NCBI GenBank assembly: GCA_017529875.1
Contig: JAFXNC010000054.1
Coordinates: 1-48,675 of the forward strand
Length of the DNA: 48,675 nt
From: Ruminococcus sp.
GTDB lineage: Bacteria; Bacillota; Clostridia; Oscillospirales; Ruminococcaceae
Reading direction: 5' to 3'
Of the stretch, positions 41,196-48,675 are shown one piece after another. A program made the position numbers and the translations under genes. Under the pieces are notes generated by a model that worked only from the letters and a program-made list of their open reading frames with translations, ran no database searches and had not been told where the DNA came from. Every line of letters starts with the position of its first letter. Position 1 is the stretch's first letter.

Positions 41196-41247
41196 GCGGC
41201 GGCGCGAACAATGTAACAATACGCAAATACTTCTGTACCGCCGCCGC
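41196..41247. repeat. GC-rich hairpin flanking repeat copy 3
   Basis: GCGGCGGCG (41196-41204) pairs with CGCCGCCGC (41239-41247) around a 34-base loop. Read on the minus strand, the loop contains AGAAGTATTTG, the loop of the hairpin next to copy 1. It may stop transcription from either side. Confidence 0.75.
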
Positions 41248-41254
41248 GAACGCC

Positions 41255-41506
41255 TCACACCATCATGGAGTCGTCAACGTCGTCCTCCAGTTCCTCACCG
41301 TTGAGGATAGCGCGAAGGGCGTTGATCTCCTCCTCGGTCAGGGTCACGCCCTTACCCATGCGGGTGTGGTCGGGGGACCATTCTCTGATATCGTACTTGG
41401 GCTCATGCTCGCTCCAGCTGACCATGTTGAGCTCCTTGGTCCAGCCGCGGGCGTTCTCGGAAAGTACTCCCAGGGATTTTGTGATCTCAAACTTAAGCTC
41501 TGCCAT
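41255..41506 (-). CDS. PC4/YdbC-like ssDNA-binding protein
   Basis: An 83-residue protein; GGAGG stands before ATG 41506. FEITKSLGVLSENARGWTKE and YDIREWSPDHTRMGKGVTLT match the bacterial YdbC group of the PC4 coactivator fold, a small dimer that binds single-stranded DNA; the tail is acidic. It probably has a general nucleic-acid role. It ends against the repeat cluster at 41091-41247. Confidence 0.88.
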   Translation of the reverse strand: MAELKFEITKSLGVLSENARGWTKELNMVSWSEHEPKYDIREWSPDHTRMGKGVTLTEEEINALRAILNGEELEDDVDDSMMV

Positions 41507-41554
41507 AATTATAACCTCCGAATATTTTTATCTTGACCGTCCACGGGTGTTGTT

Positions 41555-43492
41555 TTACCTGTGAGCGGTTGTATGCTTTTTGCGGGAAGATTTCTTCTTC
41601 CTGCGGCGCTTTTTCCGGGGCTGTATGCCCAGGAGCCTGCCGATGCCCGCCGCGATGCGCTCATGCATCAGAACGAGTATGAATACTGTCTCAAAGCAGA
41701 TCACGAATACCAGCAGCGACGCGCCGAAATGCAGCCCCACGCAGATGTCCGTCATGATGACTGCTGCGAGCAGCTCCCGGCGGCTGCGGAAGGCCGCCAG
41801 CATCACCAGGGAGGCAACTGCCGCCGTGAAGGCCGCCGCGCCCAGACTCATCTCAGCCCATACCGAGACGAACAGCAGCGCCAGAGCCGGATAGCTCAGT
41901 CCCTTTTTGCCCAGCAGTACGCCCTGTGCCAGCACAAGGGCTCCGATGAAATAGAATAACCAGCCCATTGTCATTCTCCCAAGAACAATAATCCCTGCCA
42001 GCACTCCCATGAGAAACAGTATCCGCAGGATGCCCAGCCGTTTCAGTATCTTCACGAGCCTGCGGGGGAGCATCTTCGACATGGCCTCCCAGGGCTTCTG
42101 GTAGTTGAGCAGCACTATCACCACGAACAGCGCCGGCAGCAGCAGCGAGCGCATATTCCGCCCGATGCCCAGGTCTTCGTGGTTTATTATGACCATCAGC
42201 GCCAGCAGACCGATGTTCAGGGCGAGCTTTTTGATCTTCAGGTCAAAGGGGACGATCTTCCGCGAGTCGTAGGCGCGGATGATGAATACCGTGAAATAGC
42301 TTGCCACCGTGGAAAGCGCCGGACCGTAAAGCCCGATGCGGGGTATCAGTATGATGTTGAGCACGATGTTTATGATGCCCGAGACCAGGCTCGTTGCCAG
42401 GGAGCGCATGGTGCGCTTCGAGGTAAGGTATATCGAACCGAGAAATGTCACAAAGCAGGAGAACACCGACGAGAATATCAGCAGCGGCGAGTAGTAGGCC
42501 GAGTCCTGGAACTCCGGGCCCAGCCAAATGCCGGTCAGAGGCCGGACTATCAGCAGGCAGAAGCCCGCGATTATGAACAGCAGGCATTGGTTGAACTCGA
42601 AAACGTTGGTGTAGAAGTCGTTGCGGTCGTCGGAATCGTCCTCCATTATAGCGGACATATTCCAGGCCTGACCGAACATGAAGTAGACCGTCGCCACCAG
42701 GTTGGGTATCTTGTAGGCCGCCGAAAGTACGCCGTTGGAGGCCGAGCCCAGGTAGTGGGTGGTCATGAAGGAGTCGGAGCTGTTGGTTATCAGCCACAGC
42801 ACCTGTGCGGGGATCAGGGGCACCGAGTATTTGAGCATGGTGCTGAGCAGCTCCTTGTCGGGGCGCCTGAAATCCAGGTACCTCCACAGCTTCGCCGAGA
42901 AGGTAAGGAACACCACCGAAAGCCCGTCCGAGACGATTATGGACAGCAGATATCCGGTGTTGCCCATCTTGAATCCGATGATGAAGACTATGGTGCCGAT
43001 GAGGGTCAGGAAGGTGGTGAGTATGCCGTTGAAGGCGAAAAGCTTGACTTTTTCAAGTGCCCGGACAAAAGTAGAATAAACTAACTTGAGTCCCGACATC
43101 ACCACATATACATACAAGAGCATGGAATACCCGCTCAGATATTTGTCCGCCACCCCGGAGATAGCAACTATCGGCAGCACTATGCCCAGTACCGCAAAGC
43201 CTCCCAGGCAGACCATGTTGCCCAGGGTAAAGACCTTTTTCTTGTCGTAGGCTTTGTCCAGACCGAAGCGGATCACCGCCTCGCTTATGGTCATGGTCAC
43301 TATGGGCTGGAGCCAGTTGGCTATCTGAGAGATAACGTCGTTTACGCCCAGTTCTTCCCGGGAGAGGTAGGAGGTATAGACCTTTACCAGCAGCAGTATC
43401 AGCACTTTTGAGCTGAAGGAGCCCACCGCAAAGATCACCGTATTTGAAAACAGCTTTTTGTAGCTGCTCTTTTTAACAACAGCTTCCGGCAT
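41555..43492 (-). CDS. Polysaccharide flippase (Wzx/MurJ-like, MATE superfamily)
   Basis: A 645-residue membrane protein. The first ~430 residues have the twelve-helix plan of oligosaccharide exporters (SNTVIFAVGSFSSKVLILLL near the start, then VIRFGLDKAYDKKKVFTLGN). A further ~190 residues hold about seven more hydrophobic segments, and a strongly basic tail (RKKRRRKKKSSRKK) ends it. It should flip lipid-linked sugars across the membrane; the extra C-terminal membrane part is longer than in plain Wzx proteins. GAGGTC stands before ATG 43492. Confidence 0.88.
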   Translation of the reverse strand: MPEAVVKKSSYKKLFSNTVIFAVGSFSSKVLILLLVKVYTSYLSREELGVNDVISQIANWLQPIVTMTISEAVIRFGLDKAYDKKKVFTLGNMVCLGGFAVLGIVLPIVAISGVADKYLSGYSMLLYVYVVMSGLKLVYSTFVRALEKVKLFAFNGILTTFLTLIGTIVFIIGFKMGNTGYLLSIIVSDGLSVVFLTFSAKLWRYLDFRRPDKELLSTMLKYSVPLIPAQVLWLITNSSDSFMTTHYLGSASNGVLSAAYKIPNLVATVYFMFGQAWNMSAIMEDDSDDRNDFYTNVFEFNQCLLFIIAGFCLLIVRPLTGIWLGPEFQDSAYYSPLLIFSSVFSCFVTFLGSIYLTSKRTMRSLATSLVSGIINIVLNIILIPRIGLYGPALSTVASYFTVFIIRAYDSRKIVPFDLKIKKLALNIGLLALMVIINHEDLGIGRNMRSLLLPALFVVIVLLNYQKPWEAMSKMLPRRLVKILKRLGILRILFLMGVLAGIIVLGRMTMGWLFYFIGALVLAQGVLLGKKGLSYPALALLFVSVWAEMSLGAAAFTAAVASLVMLAAFRSRRELLAAVIMTDICVGLHFGASLLVFVICFETVFILVLMHERIAAGIGRLLGIQPRKKRRRKKKSSRKKHTTAHR

Positions 43493-43526
43493 ATATCAGA
43501 CCTCAACTAAAATTGGTTTACACATC

Positions 43527-43555
43527 ATTATAACATATCCCTCCCGATTTTGCAA
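43527..43555 (-). promoter_or_regulatory. Promoter of the flippase gene
   Basis: On the minus strand: TTGCAA (43555-43550), 17-bp spacer, TATAAT (43532-43527), about 34 bases before the start codon. Confidence 0.75.
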
Positions 43556-43676
43556 ACCTTTTTTTGAAATATTGTTATATTAGCGGATTTTGGGGCGAAA
43601 GTCGGGGCGCTTTAGTGCTTTATGCTGTCAGAGGGCGGAAAAGCGCCGCCCTTTCTGCGGAAGAAACCCGGAAAAT

Positions 43677-43692
43677 GATTTTCGTGAAAATC
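43677..43692. promoter_or_regulatory. Palindrome upstream of the CAP gene promoter
   Basis: GATTTTC-GT-GAAAATC, a perfect 7-bp inverted repeat 12 bases before the -35. It may be a regulator site; no protein can be named. The rest of 43556-43770 contains only a GGGCGG/CCGCCC hairpin and the promoter. Confidence 0.35.
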
Positions 43693-43704
43693 TTCCTAAA
43701 ACGG

Positions 43705-43733
43705 TTGCAAAGTCCATGCGAATATGTTATAAT
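43705..43733 (+). promoter_or_regulatory. Promoter of the first CAP-domain gene
   Basis: TTGCAA (43705-43710), 17-bp spacer, TATAAT (43728-43733). It is almost the mirror image of the divergent flippase promoter (same TTGCAA and ATATGTTATAAT). Confidence 0.8.
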
Positions 43734-43770
43734 AGTATAAATATATTTGATGTGAAGGAAGGAGATATGT

Positions 43771-45522
43771 ATGTTCAAGTTCAACAAACACGCCGGAAGG
43801 CTGCTGCTGGGAGCGGCGGCGGCGGTAATGGCTATGGCTGCCGGGGCTTTCGGGGCATCGGCGCTGACCGAAAACACAGTCGTTATGCGGGAGTACGAGC
43901 AGGAGGCCGCCGAGGGCATGATGAATGTGGGTATCAAAGGCAGCTACCTGGGGGATATCGACAAGGCGCTGTCCAAGATCAACTCCGCCCGGTATGAGGC
44001 CTGCAAGAACGGCGTTCCCGACCCCAACGACCCCTCCCGCAAGCTGACCCTCAACGATTTCGTCCCGGCACAGTACTCTGCGGAGCTGGAGCGCATCGCC
44101 CGGATAAGGGCCGCCGAGGCCACCCTGGTCTACGGTCACACCCGTCCCAACGGCGAGAGCTGCTTCTCCATAGCTTCAAGTTCAACTTTCAGATATCATG
44201 CCGAGAGCCTTGCCTGGAACAGCTATGATTCGCTGCTCAGAGGCATAGACCAGTTCTATAAGGAAAAGACCGACTGGGAAAAGCAGACCCCCGGGGCTAT
44301 CACAGGCCACTACACTCAGATGATAAACCCCAACAACAGATATGTGGGCATCGGCTGCTTCAACACCAAGGACACCACCGGCTATCCCACCGCCCTCTGC
44401 GTGCGGTATGCTCGCTCCGACGAGAACCTCAGCGGAGCCAAGGGCGAGGCCGTCGAGAACTGCGTCGTCCCGGTGCAGGTGCCGGAGGACAGGTTCGATG
44501 GCATCAGGATCAGGTGCGTCTCCGGCAGCAAGCGCATCAGCAGCGGCTCCAATGCCGAGTATGAGCTGAGAGGCACCGTCTCCTATGAGTTCGGCAGCGA
44601 TTCGACCTGGGATTCGGATGTGGTGCTCTACGATACCGACTGGAAGATATCCGACAGCTCGGTGGCGCAGCTGGACGGTTACGGCTGCGTGACGGCTCTC
44701 AAGCCCGGCACCGCCCGCATCACCGCCCTCAGCGGCGACGACGGCGTCATCTTCAAGCTCACCGTCACCCCCACCATTGAGGACTGCAAGGTGACGATCC
44801 CCTACGCATCCTATACTTACCGGGGACGTGCTATCAAGCCCACCGTCACCGTTAAGTACGGCGACGAGACCCTCGTCAAGGACATCGACTACACCGTAAG
44901 CTACTCCAACAATACCAACGTGGGCACCGCCTCCATAACCGTCACCGGAAAGGGGCGCTTCAGCGGCAAGACGGTCAAGAACTTCACCGTCAAGGCGCTT
45001 GGCCTCAACTCTTCTTATGCGGTCATGAGTATCCCCTACTCCTCCTACACCTACACCGGAAAGGCCATAAAGCCGGCGCTGACCCTGAAATTCAAGGACG
45101 GTTCGGTCATCCCGACAAGCGAGTATATGCTGAGCTATGCCTCCAACATCAAGGTGGGCACCGCTAAGATCTATGTGATCCCCAAGAGCGGCAACCTCAG
45201 CAGCTCCGGCTTCAAGGAGTTCGTGGTCAAGCCCGCCAAGAACGAGATAACCTCTTTGTCCTCCGGCAGGAACTCTTTCACCCTGTCCTGGACAAAGGCC
45301 ACCGAGGGCGCAAGCGGCTATCAGGTGCTTTACAGCAAGTCCCAGGACTTCTCGGAGGACGTCCACAGCTTCTCCACCAGGACCCTTTCCTCCCTTTCAC
45401 AGCGGTTCACCCTGCTGCCCAGGACCGGCGAGACCTGGTATGTGAAGGTTCGCTCCTTCGTGGAGATAAACAACACCCGCTACGGCAATTACAGCGCAGT
45501 CAAGAAGATCAAAATAATCTGA
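43771..45522 (+). CDS. Secreted CAP-domain protein with Ig-like and FN3-like modules (1)
   Basis: A 583-residue protein; AAGGAGA stands before ATG 43771. Signal peptide about residues 1-30. A CAP/SCP-like domain lies at about 65-215 (INSARYEACKNG, HTRPNGESCFSI, TGHYTQMINPNNRYVGIGC), with the His and Glu positions of the family cavity. A Big2-like module follows (DSSVAQLDGYGCVTALKPGT, about 290-330), then two tandem repeats (YASYTYRGRAIKPTVTVK; YSSYTYTGKAIKPALTLK) and a C-terminal FN3-like domain (LSWTKATEGASGYQVLYS). CAP proteins are extracellular, with lipid-binding, protease or adhesion roles. It is a close paralogue of the gene at 45673. Confidence 0.88.
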   Translation: MFKFNKHAGRLLLGAAAAVMAMAAGAFGASALTENTVVMREYEQEAAEGMMNVGIKGSYLGDIDKALSKINSARYEACKNGVPDPNDPSRKLTLNDFVPAQYSAELERIARIRAAEATLVYGHTRPNGESCFSIASSSTFRYHAESLAWNSYDSLLRGIDQFYKEKTDWEKQTPGAITGHYTQMINPNNRYVGIGCFNTKDTTGYPTALCVRYARSDENLSGAKGEAVENCVVPVQVPEDRFDGIRIRCVSGSKRISSGSNAEYELRGTVSYEFGSDSTWDSDVVLYDTDWKISDSSVAQLDGYGCVTALKPGTARITALSGDDGVIFKLTVTPTIEDCKVTIPYASYTYRGRAIKPTVTVKYGDETLVKDIDYTVSYSNNTNVGTASITVTGKGRFSGKTVKNFTVKALGLNSSYAVMSIPYSSYTYTGKAIKPALTLKFKDGSVIPTSEYMLSYASNIKVGTAKIYVIPKSGNLSSSGFKEFVVKPAKNEITSLSSGRNSFTLSWTKATEGASGYQVLYSKSQDFSEDVHSFSTRTLSSLSQRFTLLPRTGETWYVKVRSFVEINNTRYGNYSAVKKIKII

Positions 45523-45538
45523 ACAGGAGATGTGAGTT

Positions 45539-45658
45539 ATGAAAATATTTTTGAGGATACTTATGGTCATCGGCATCATCGCGGCAGGCTTTGCCGCTGC
45601 GGGAATGATCTCGAGGGTCTTCCGCACCAGGATGACCAGGTATTATAAGGTGTACTGA
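45539..45658 (+). CDS. 39-residue single-pass membrane peptide
   Basis: ATG 45539 to TGA 45656-45658, with AGGAGA (45525-45530) 8 bases ahead, a much better ribosome site than chance. The peptide starts MKIFLRILMVIGIIAAGF, a single hydrophobic helix of about 20 residues, and ends with a basic stretch (SRVFRTRMTRYYKVY). It lies 16 bases after the first CAP gene and 14 before the second, so all three would share one transcript. Function is unknown; small membrane peptides often modulate a larger membrane partner. Confidence 0.65.
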   Translation: MKIFLRILMVIGIIAAGFAAAGMISRVFRTRMTRYYKVY

Positions 45659-45672
45659 GGCACCCTGATACC

Positions 45673-47385
45673 ATGAACAGGCTGAAAAAACTGATAGTCG
45701 GGCTGGCGGCAGCGGTCTGCGCTGCGGCGGCAGGCACAGTCGCGGCCTCGGCTTATGACAAGAACACCAAGCTCCTGCTGGAATACGAGCAGACAGCCGC
45801 CTCCGGCACCGTCAATGCGGCAGTGAAGGGGACGTATATCAACGACGCCGCCAACGCCTTGAAGCGTATCAACGAGATACGCTATGAGGCCTGCAAGGAG
45901 GGCGTCTGGGATCCCCGGGACAGCAGCCGCAGGCTCACTCTGTCCGACTATGTGCCCATAAAATGGAGCTGCGACCTGGAACAGATCGCCAGGGTCAGGG
46001 CTGCCGAGGCAGGGCAGATGACCTCCCATACCCGTCCCAACGGCGAGAGCTGCTTTACCGTGGAGCTGAACGGCTGCGACGACGGCTCAATGGAAGTCCT
46101 CGCCTGGAACTGGAGCGACAACATGGTCTACGGCATAAACCAGTTTTATGAGGAAAAATCCGACTGGGTCAACAAGGTGAGCCGCGCGGTAACAGGGCAT
46201 TACACCTCCATGATAAGCCCCTCCAGCCGCTATGTGGGACTGGGCTGCTTCGTCTCAGAGAATAACGTCTACTACAACGCCACCGCCGGAAGATTCAGCT
46301 ATTACGCAGGCGCCTCGGAAAAGCAGAGCGCCGGCGTCAAGGACTGCTATGTGCCTGTCAACATCAGGACAAGCTCCGTTGTTTCCGCCGCCGTCAAGTG
46401 CGTCTCCGGCAGCACGTCCCTCTCAAAGGGCGAAACTGCGTCCTTTGAATTGCAGGGCAAGATCAATGTTCAAAGAACGACGGACGCGCTGTTCTACTCA
46501 GCCAAGTGGAGCTCCTCCGATACCTCAGTAGCGACTGTGGACAAGTACGGCAAGGTCACAGCCAAGTCCACCGGCAGCGCGAAGATCACAGCCGCATATG
46601 CGGGCAAGAAATACAGCGTTGACGTCAAGGTCCTGCCCTCGATATCCGACTGCAAGATAACCATACCCTATGCCTCCTACACCTACCGGGGCAGAGGCAT
46701 AAAGCCCACAGTCACCGTAAAGAATGGCACGGCCAAGCTGACCAAGGGCACGGATTACACCGTTTCATATTCCAACAATACCAATGCGGGAACTGCCACC
46801 ATAACCGTCACCGGCAAGGGCAGCTGGTCAGGCAAGGCCACAAAGACCTTCACGGTCAAGCCTCTGGATGTCAGCTCATCCTACGCCAAAGTCACCATAC
46901 CCTACGCCTCCTACACCTACACCGGCTCGGCGATAAGACCGGCCGTGACCGTAGCCTTCAAGGACGGCTCGGTGATACCGGTCTCGGAGTTTGGCGCCGT
47001 CTACGCCTCTAATATAAAGGTGGGCAAGGCAAAGATAACCGTAACCGGCAAGTCCGCCAACGTCACCGGCACCCTGACCAAGTACTTCGTGGTCAAGCCC
47101 GCCAAGCAGACCGTCAATTCGATCACTGCGGGGAAGGGCAGCTTCCGCATCACCTGGAACAAGGATCTCCAGGCCAGCGGCTATCAGGTACTCTACTCCA
47201 GGGACAAGAGCTTTGAGACCGACGTACACTCCTGGACGACCTTCGACCTCAGCGACACTGCGGAGAACTTCTCGAAGGTGCCGCAGTCCGGCGAGACCTG
47301 GTATGTGAAGTTGCGCTCCTTCACCGCACAGAACAACACGCGGTACGGCAATTACAGCGCGGTGAAGACCGTCACTGTAAAGTGA
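45673..47385 (+). CDS. Secreted CAP-domain protein with Ig-like and FN3-like modules (2)
   Basis: A 570-residue paralogue of the gene at 43771 with the same module order: signal (about 1-27), CAP domain (about 55-205: INEIRYEACKEG, HTRPNGESCFTV, TGHYTSMISPSSRYVGLGC), Big2-like module (about 265-320: DTSVATVDKYGKVTAKSTGS), two repeats (YASYTYRGRGIKPTVTVK, TDYTVSYSNNTNAGTATITV) and an FN3-like end. The ribosome site is weak (GAGG, about 11 bases off), so it may depend on translation of the 39-residue gene just before it. The pair seems to be a tandem duplication. A strong terminator follows. Confidence 0.87.
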   Translation: MNRLKKLIVGLAAAVCAAAAGTVAASAYDKNTKLLLEYEQTAASGTVNAAVKGTYINDAANALKRINEIRYEACKEGVWDPRDSSRRLTLSDYVPIKWSCDLEQIARVRAAEAGQMTSHTRPNGESCFTVELNGCDDGSMEVLAWNWSDNMVYGINQFYEEKSDWVNKVSRAVTGHYTSMISPSSRYVGLGCFVSENNVYYNATAGRFSYYAGASEKQSAGVKDCYVPVNIRTSSVVSAAVKCVSGSTSLSKGETASFELQGKINVQRTTDALFYSAKWSSSDTSVATVDKYGKVTAKSTGSAKITAAYAGKKYSVDVKVLPSISDCKITIPYASYTYRGRGIKPTVTVKNGTAKLTKGTDYTVSYSNNTNAGTATITVTGKGSWSGKATKTFTVKPLDVSSSYAKVTIPYASYTYTGSAIRPAVTVAFKDGSVIPVSEFGAVYASNIKVGKAKITVTGKSANVTGTLTKYFVVKPAKQTVNSITAGKGSFRITWNKDLQASGYQVLYSRDKSFETDVHSWTTFDLSDTAENFSKVPQSGETWYVKLRSFTAQNNTRYGNYSAVKTVTVK

Positions 47386-47404
47386 AAAAGCTGCGAAAAT
47401 ATAA

Positions 47405-47434
47405 AGCGGGGGCATCAAGACCGATGCCCCCGCT
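47405..47434. terminator. Bidirectional intrinsic terminator
   Basis: A 12-bp perfect stem AGCGGGGGCATC (47405-47416) / GATGCCCCCGCT (47423-47434), 6-base loop, then CATTTTC on the right and an A-rich stretch on the left. It lies between the convergent stops at 47385 and 47440. Confidence 0.88.
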
Positions 47435-47439
47435 CATTT

Positions 47440-48126
47440 TCATGTGCAGAATCTGTGCGACCCAATAGTTATGACCACCGGCCTCGACCAGATGAATTTG
47501 TTGGAGGTCTTGGCAGGATTATAATAGTATATGCACCCGCCGGTGGGATCCCAGCCGTTGAGGGCGTCGCGGGCGGCGCGGTAGGCCGAGTCGGAGATAG
47601 GCTGATCGAACTGCCCGTCGGTCACTGCGGTAAAGGCGCCGTTCTGATAGATGACCCCCGAAAGGGTGTCCGGGAATGAGGGGTGCTCGATGCGGTTGAG
47701 TACCACCGCCCCCACCGCCACCTGCCCGGTGTAGGGCTCGCCGCGAGCCTCTGCCGAGATTATCCGCGCCAGCAGGTAGATGTTGGCCTCGGTCGCCGCC
47801 GGGATCTTCCCCACGGAAATGCCCAGAGCTTTCAGCGTTATGGGCCCCGCGATGCCGGTCTGCTGTATGCCTTGCTGCTTCTGAAATCTGAGTACCGCCT
47901 TGCGGGTCTCCTCGCCGTAGTACCCGGTGACGCCAACCGTGAACAGGCCGCGGGCTTTCAGCTCCTGCTGTATCGCCGTGACCTCCTTGCCCCGTGATCC
48001 CACTTGCGAGAGCACCTGCTCGCTGCTCCGGCTCCCGAGCATAAGCCCCGCGACGGCAAGGGTGCCCAGCCCGAAAAATGTTATGAGGGCGGTTTTGAAG
48101 AAAGTTTTTGCTGATCTGCTTTGCAT
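47440..48126 (-). CDS. sleB: SleB-type cell-wall hydrolase with peptidoglycan-binding domain
   Basis: A 228-residue protein; GGAGG stands before ATG 48126. A membrane anchor or uncleaved signal covers about residues 10-32. A peptidoglycan-binding domain follows (about 40-105: GKEVTAIQQELKARGLF, TRKAVLRFQKQQG). The Hydrolase_2/SleB catalytic domain is about 112-228, with the likely catalytic Glu in IISAEARGEPYTGQVAVGAV, then NRIEHPSFPDTL and the Tyr-rich end. This is the plan of the germination cortex-lytic enzyme SleB and its vegetative cousins (CwlJ/YkvT). With Spo0A in the same window, a spore role is possible, but an ordinary wall role is not excluded. Confidence 0.87.
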   Translation of the reverse strand: MQSRSAKTFFKTALITFFGLGTLAVAGLMLGSRSSEQVLSQVGSRGKEVTAIQQELKARGLFTVGVTGYYGEETRKAVLRFQKQQGIQQTGIAGPITLKALGISVGKIPAATEANIYLLARIISAEARGEPYTGQVAVGAVVLNRIEHPSFPDTLSGVIYQNGAFTAVTDGQFDQPISDSAYRAARDALNGWDPTGGCIYYYNPAKTSNKFIWSRPVVITIGSHRFCT

Positions 48127-48313
48127 TTTAAGTCCTCCGTTTCAGATCTGTTTGTTAAGTATTATTTACCGGTTCATGTCCGTTTATACTATATAAAAGG
48201 TATAAAAGGGCATCATTTTGCCCCAACTGACCAGGCTTTTGTGCATATGGGATAAACGGCGGCGTTGAAATTGTGCATCACATTGAAAATTATTACAAAC
48301 TTCAAAAAAGCCC

Positions 48314-48342
48314 TTGACATTCGACGGAATATGTGTTAATAT
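48314..48342 (+). promoter_or_regulatory. rRNA operon promoter P1
   Basis: TTGACA (48314-48319), 17-bp spacer, TAATAT (48337-48342), with an A-tract just upstream that may act as an UP element. The 48127-48313 stretch before it shows no gene. Confidence 0.85.
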
Positions 48343-48398
48343 AAATAAGTCGCCTGACGAGAGTGAATAAAAAACTTCAAAAAAGTTCTGAAAACCTC

Positions 48399-48427
48399 TT
48401 GACAAACGACGAAAAACGTGATATAAT
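48399..48427 (+). promoter_or_regulatory. rRNA operon promoter P2
   Basis: Consensus TTGACA (48399-48404), 17-bp spacer, consensus TATAAT (48422-48427), with CTTCAAAAAAG upstream as at P1. The two promoters look like diverged copies of one another 85 bp apart. Confidence 0.92.
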
Positions 48428-48433
48428 AGTTAG

Positions 48434-48635
48434 GCACTCCCAATAGGGAGGGACAGCGAAAATATCGCGGTCAGCATCTTGAAAATTGAATAACAACGAC
48501 GAAACAAAACCCTTGAGCGATTCTTTTGAGGAAACTTAAAAGAGTTGAGATGTCGGGTACGACAAAAAACATACAGTCAGTGAAAGCTGAGCGAAAAGGA
48601 TAGCAAGAGCACGAAAGTGCTGTTGATATACAACT
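48434..48635 (+). other. rRNA leader with antitermination-like sequence
   Basis: About 200 nt between P2 and the 16S start. It holds a hairpin CTCCC-aata-GGGAG near 48437-48451, and a stretch AGCATCTTGAAAATTGAATA (about 48474-48493) resembling the boxA/spacer sequences common in Firmicute rRNA leaders. Part of the sequence next to 16S would pair with the far side of 16S for RNase III processing. Confidence 0.65.
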
Positions 48636-48675
48636 TTAATTAAGAGTTTGATCCTGGCTCAGGACGAACGCTGGC
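48636..48675 (+). rRNA. rrs: 16S ribosomal RNA, 5' end (partial)
   Basis: AGAGTTTGATCCTGGCTCAG followed by GACGAACGCTGGC is the universal start of bacterial 16S rRNA. Aligning GAGTTTG to E. coli numbering puts base 1 at 48636. The gene runs off the right edge. Confidence 0.98.

Noticed and set aside
42179..43084. Plus-strand frame of 301 codons opposite the flippase
   Set aside because: Antisense shadow; the minus-strand frame is a full-length multi-helix membrane protein with promoter and ribosome site.

Overview
The window looks like chromosome of a G+C-rich, plant-fibre-degrading, gut-type Firmicute of the Ruminococcus/Oscillospiraceae kind. The grounds are Shine-Dalgarno sites of the AGGAGG type, sigma-A promoters with 17-bp spacers, a Spo0A gene and a SleB-type hydrolase, several lipoprotein or secreted glycoside hydrolases, and AT-rich intergenic DNA carrying dispersed palindromic repeats. 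This placement is inferred from gene content, not from a search. The right edge runs into the first ~40 bases of a 16S rRNA gene behind two strong tandem promoters. No tRNA, CRISPR array, prophage or intact transposase gene was seen.

Layout. (1) 1-14.3 kb is a polysaccharide-use and surface region. It holds the tail of an unknown gene, a small secreted protein, an XRE membrane regulator (minus), a GH26 lipoprotein mannanase with a CBM35-like module, a cytoplasmic GH95 fucosidase, a second GH26 lipoprotein, Spo0A (minus), a secreted transglutaminase-like protein, a secreted GH16 beta-glucanase with a ricin-type domain (minus), and an AraC regulator. (2) 14.4-31.2 kb is one co-directional run of 16 genes behind a structured ~260-nt leader that ends in an intrinsic terminator just before the first gene. 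The first genes make polyamines: SpeA-type decarboxylase, SpeE, carboxyspermidine dehydrogenase and decarboxylase, agmatine deiminase. A DUF2262-like protein, a PAP2 phosphatase and a nucleotidyltransferase lie among them. The run continues into a VOC protein, a LuxR-type response regulator, TtcA, TcdA, an HD-GYP protein, a small membrane protein, a MutS-like ATPase and a PatB/MalY lyase. (3) 31.2-34.8 kb (minus) holds an OmpR/histidine-kinase pair, a Bax-inhibitor-1 family protein and a HAD hydrolase. (4) 35-41.1 kb (plus) holds a diguanylate cyclase, TatD, a GT2 glycosyltransferase, an SseB-like protein and an AAA+ protein with an apparently dead first ATPase module. (5) 41.2-48.1 kb holds a PC4/YdbC-like protein and a Wzx-type flippase (minus), two tandem secreted CAP-domain proteins with a 39-residue membrane peptide between them (plus), and a SleB-type hydrolase (minus). 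(6) 48.3 kb to the end is the rRNA operon start.

The non-coding DNA holds the most unusual signals. A Y-shaped palindromic repeat occurs at three sites with compensatory base changes. A MITE-like element has inserted in the TTAA that contains the GH95 stop codon. A 119-bp tandem repeat, again with a compensatory pair, and a 41-bp tandem repeat that duplicates a ribosome-binding site both lie in front of speE. The speA leader with its terminator is the best candidate for an undescribed regulatory RNA.
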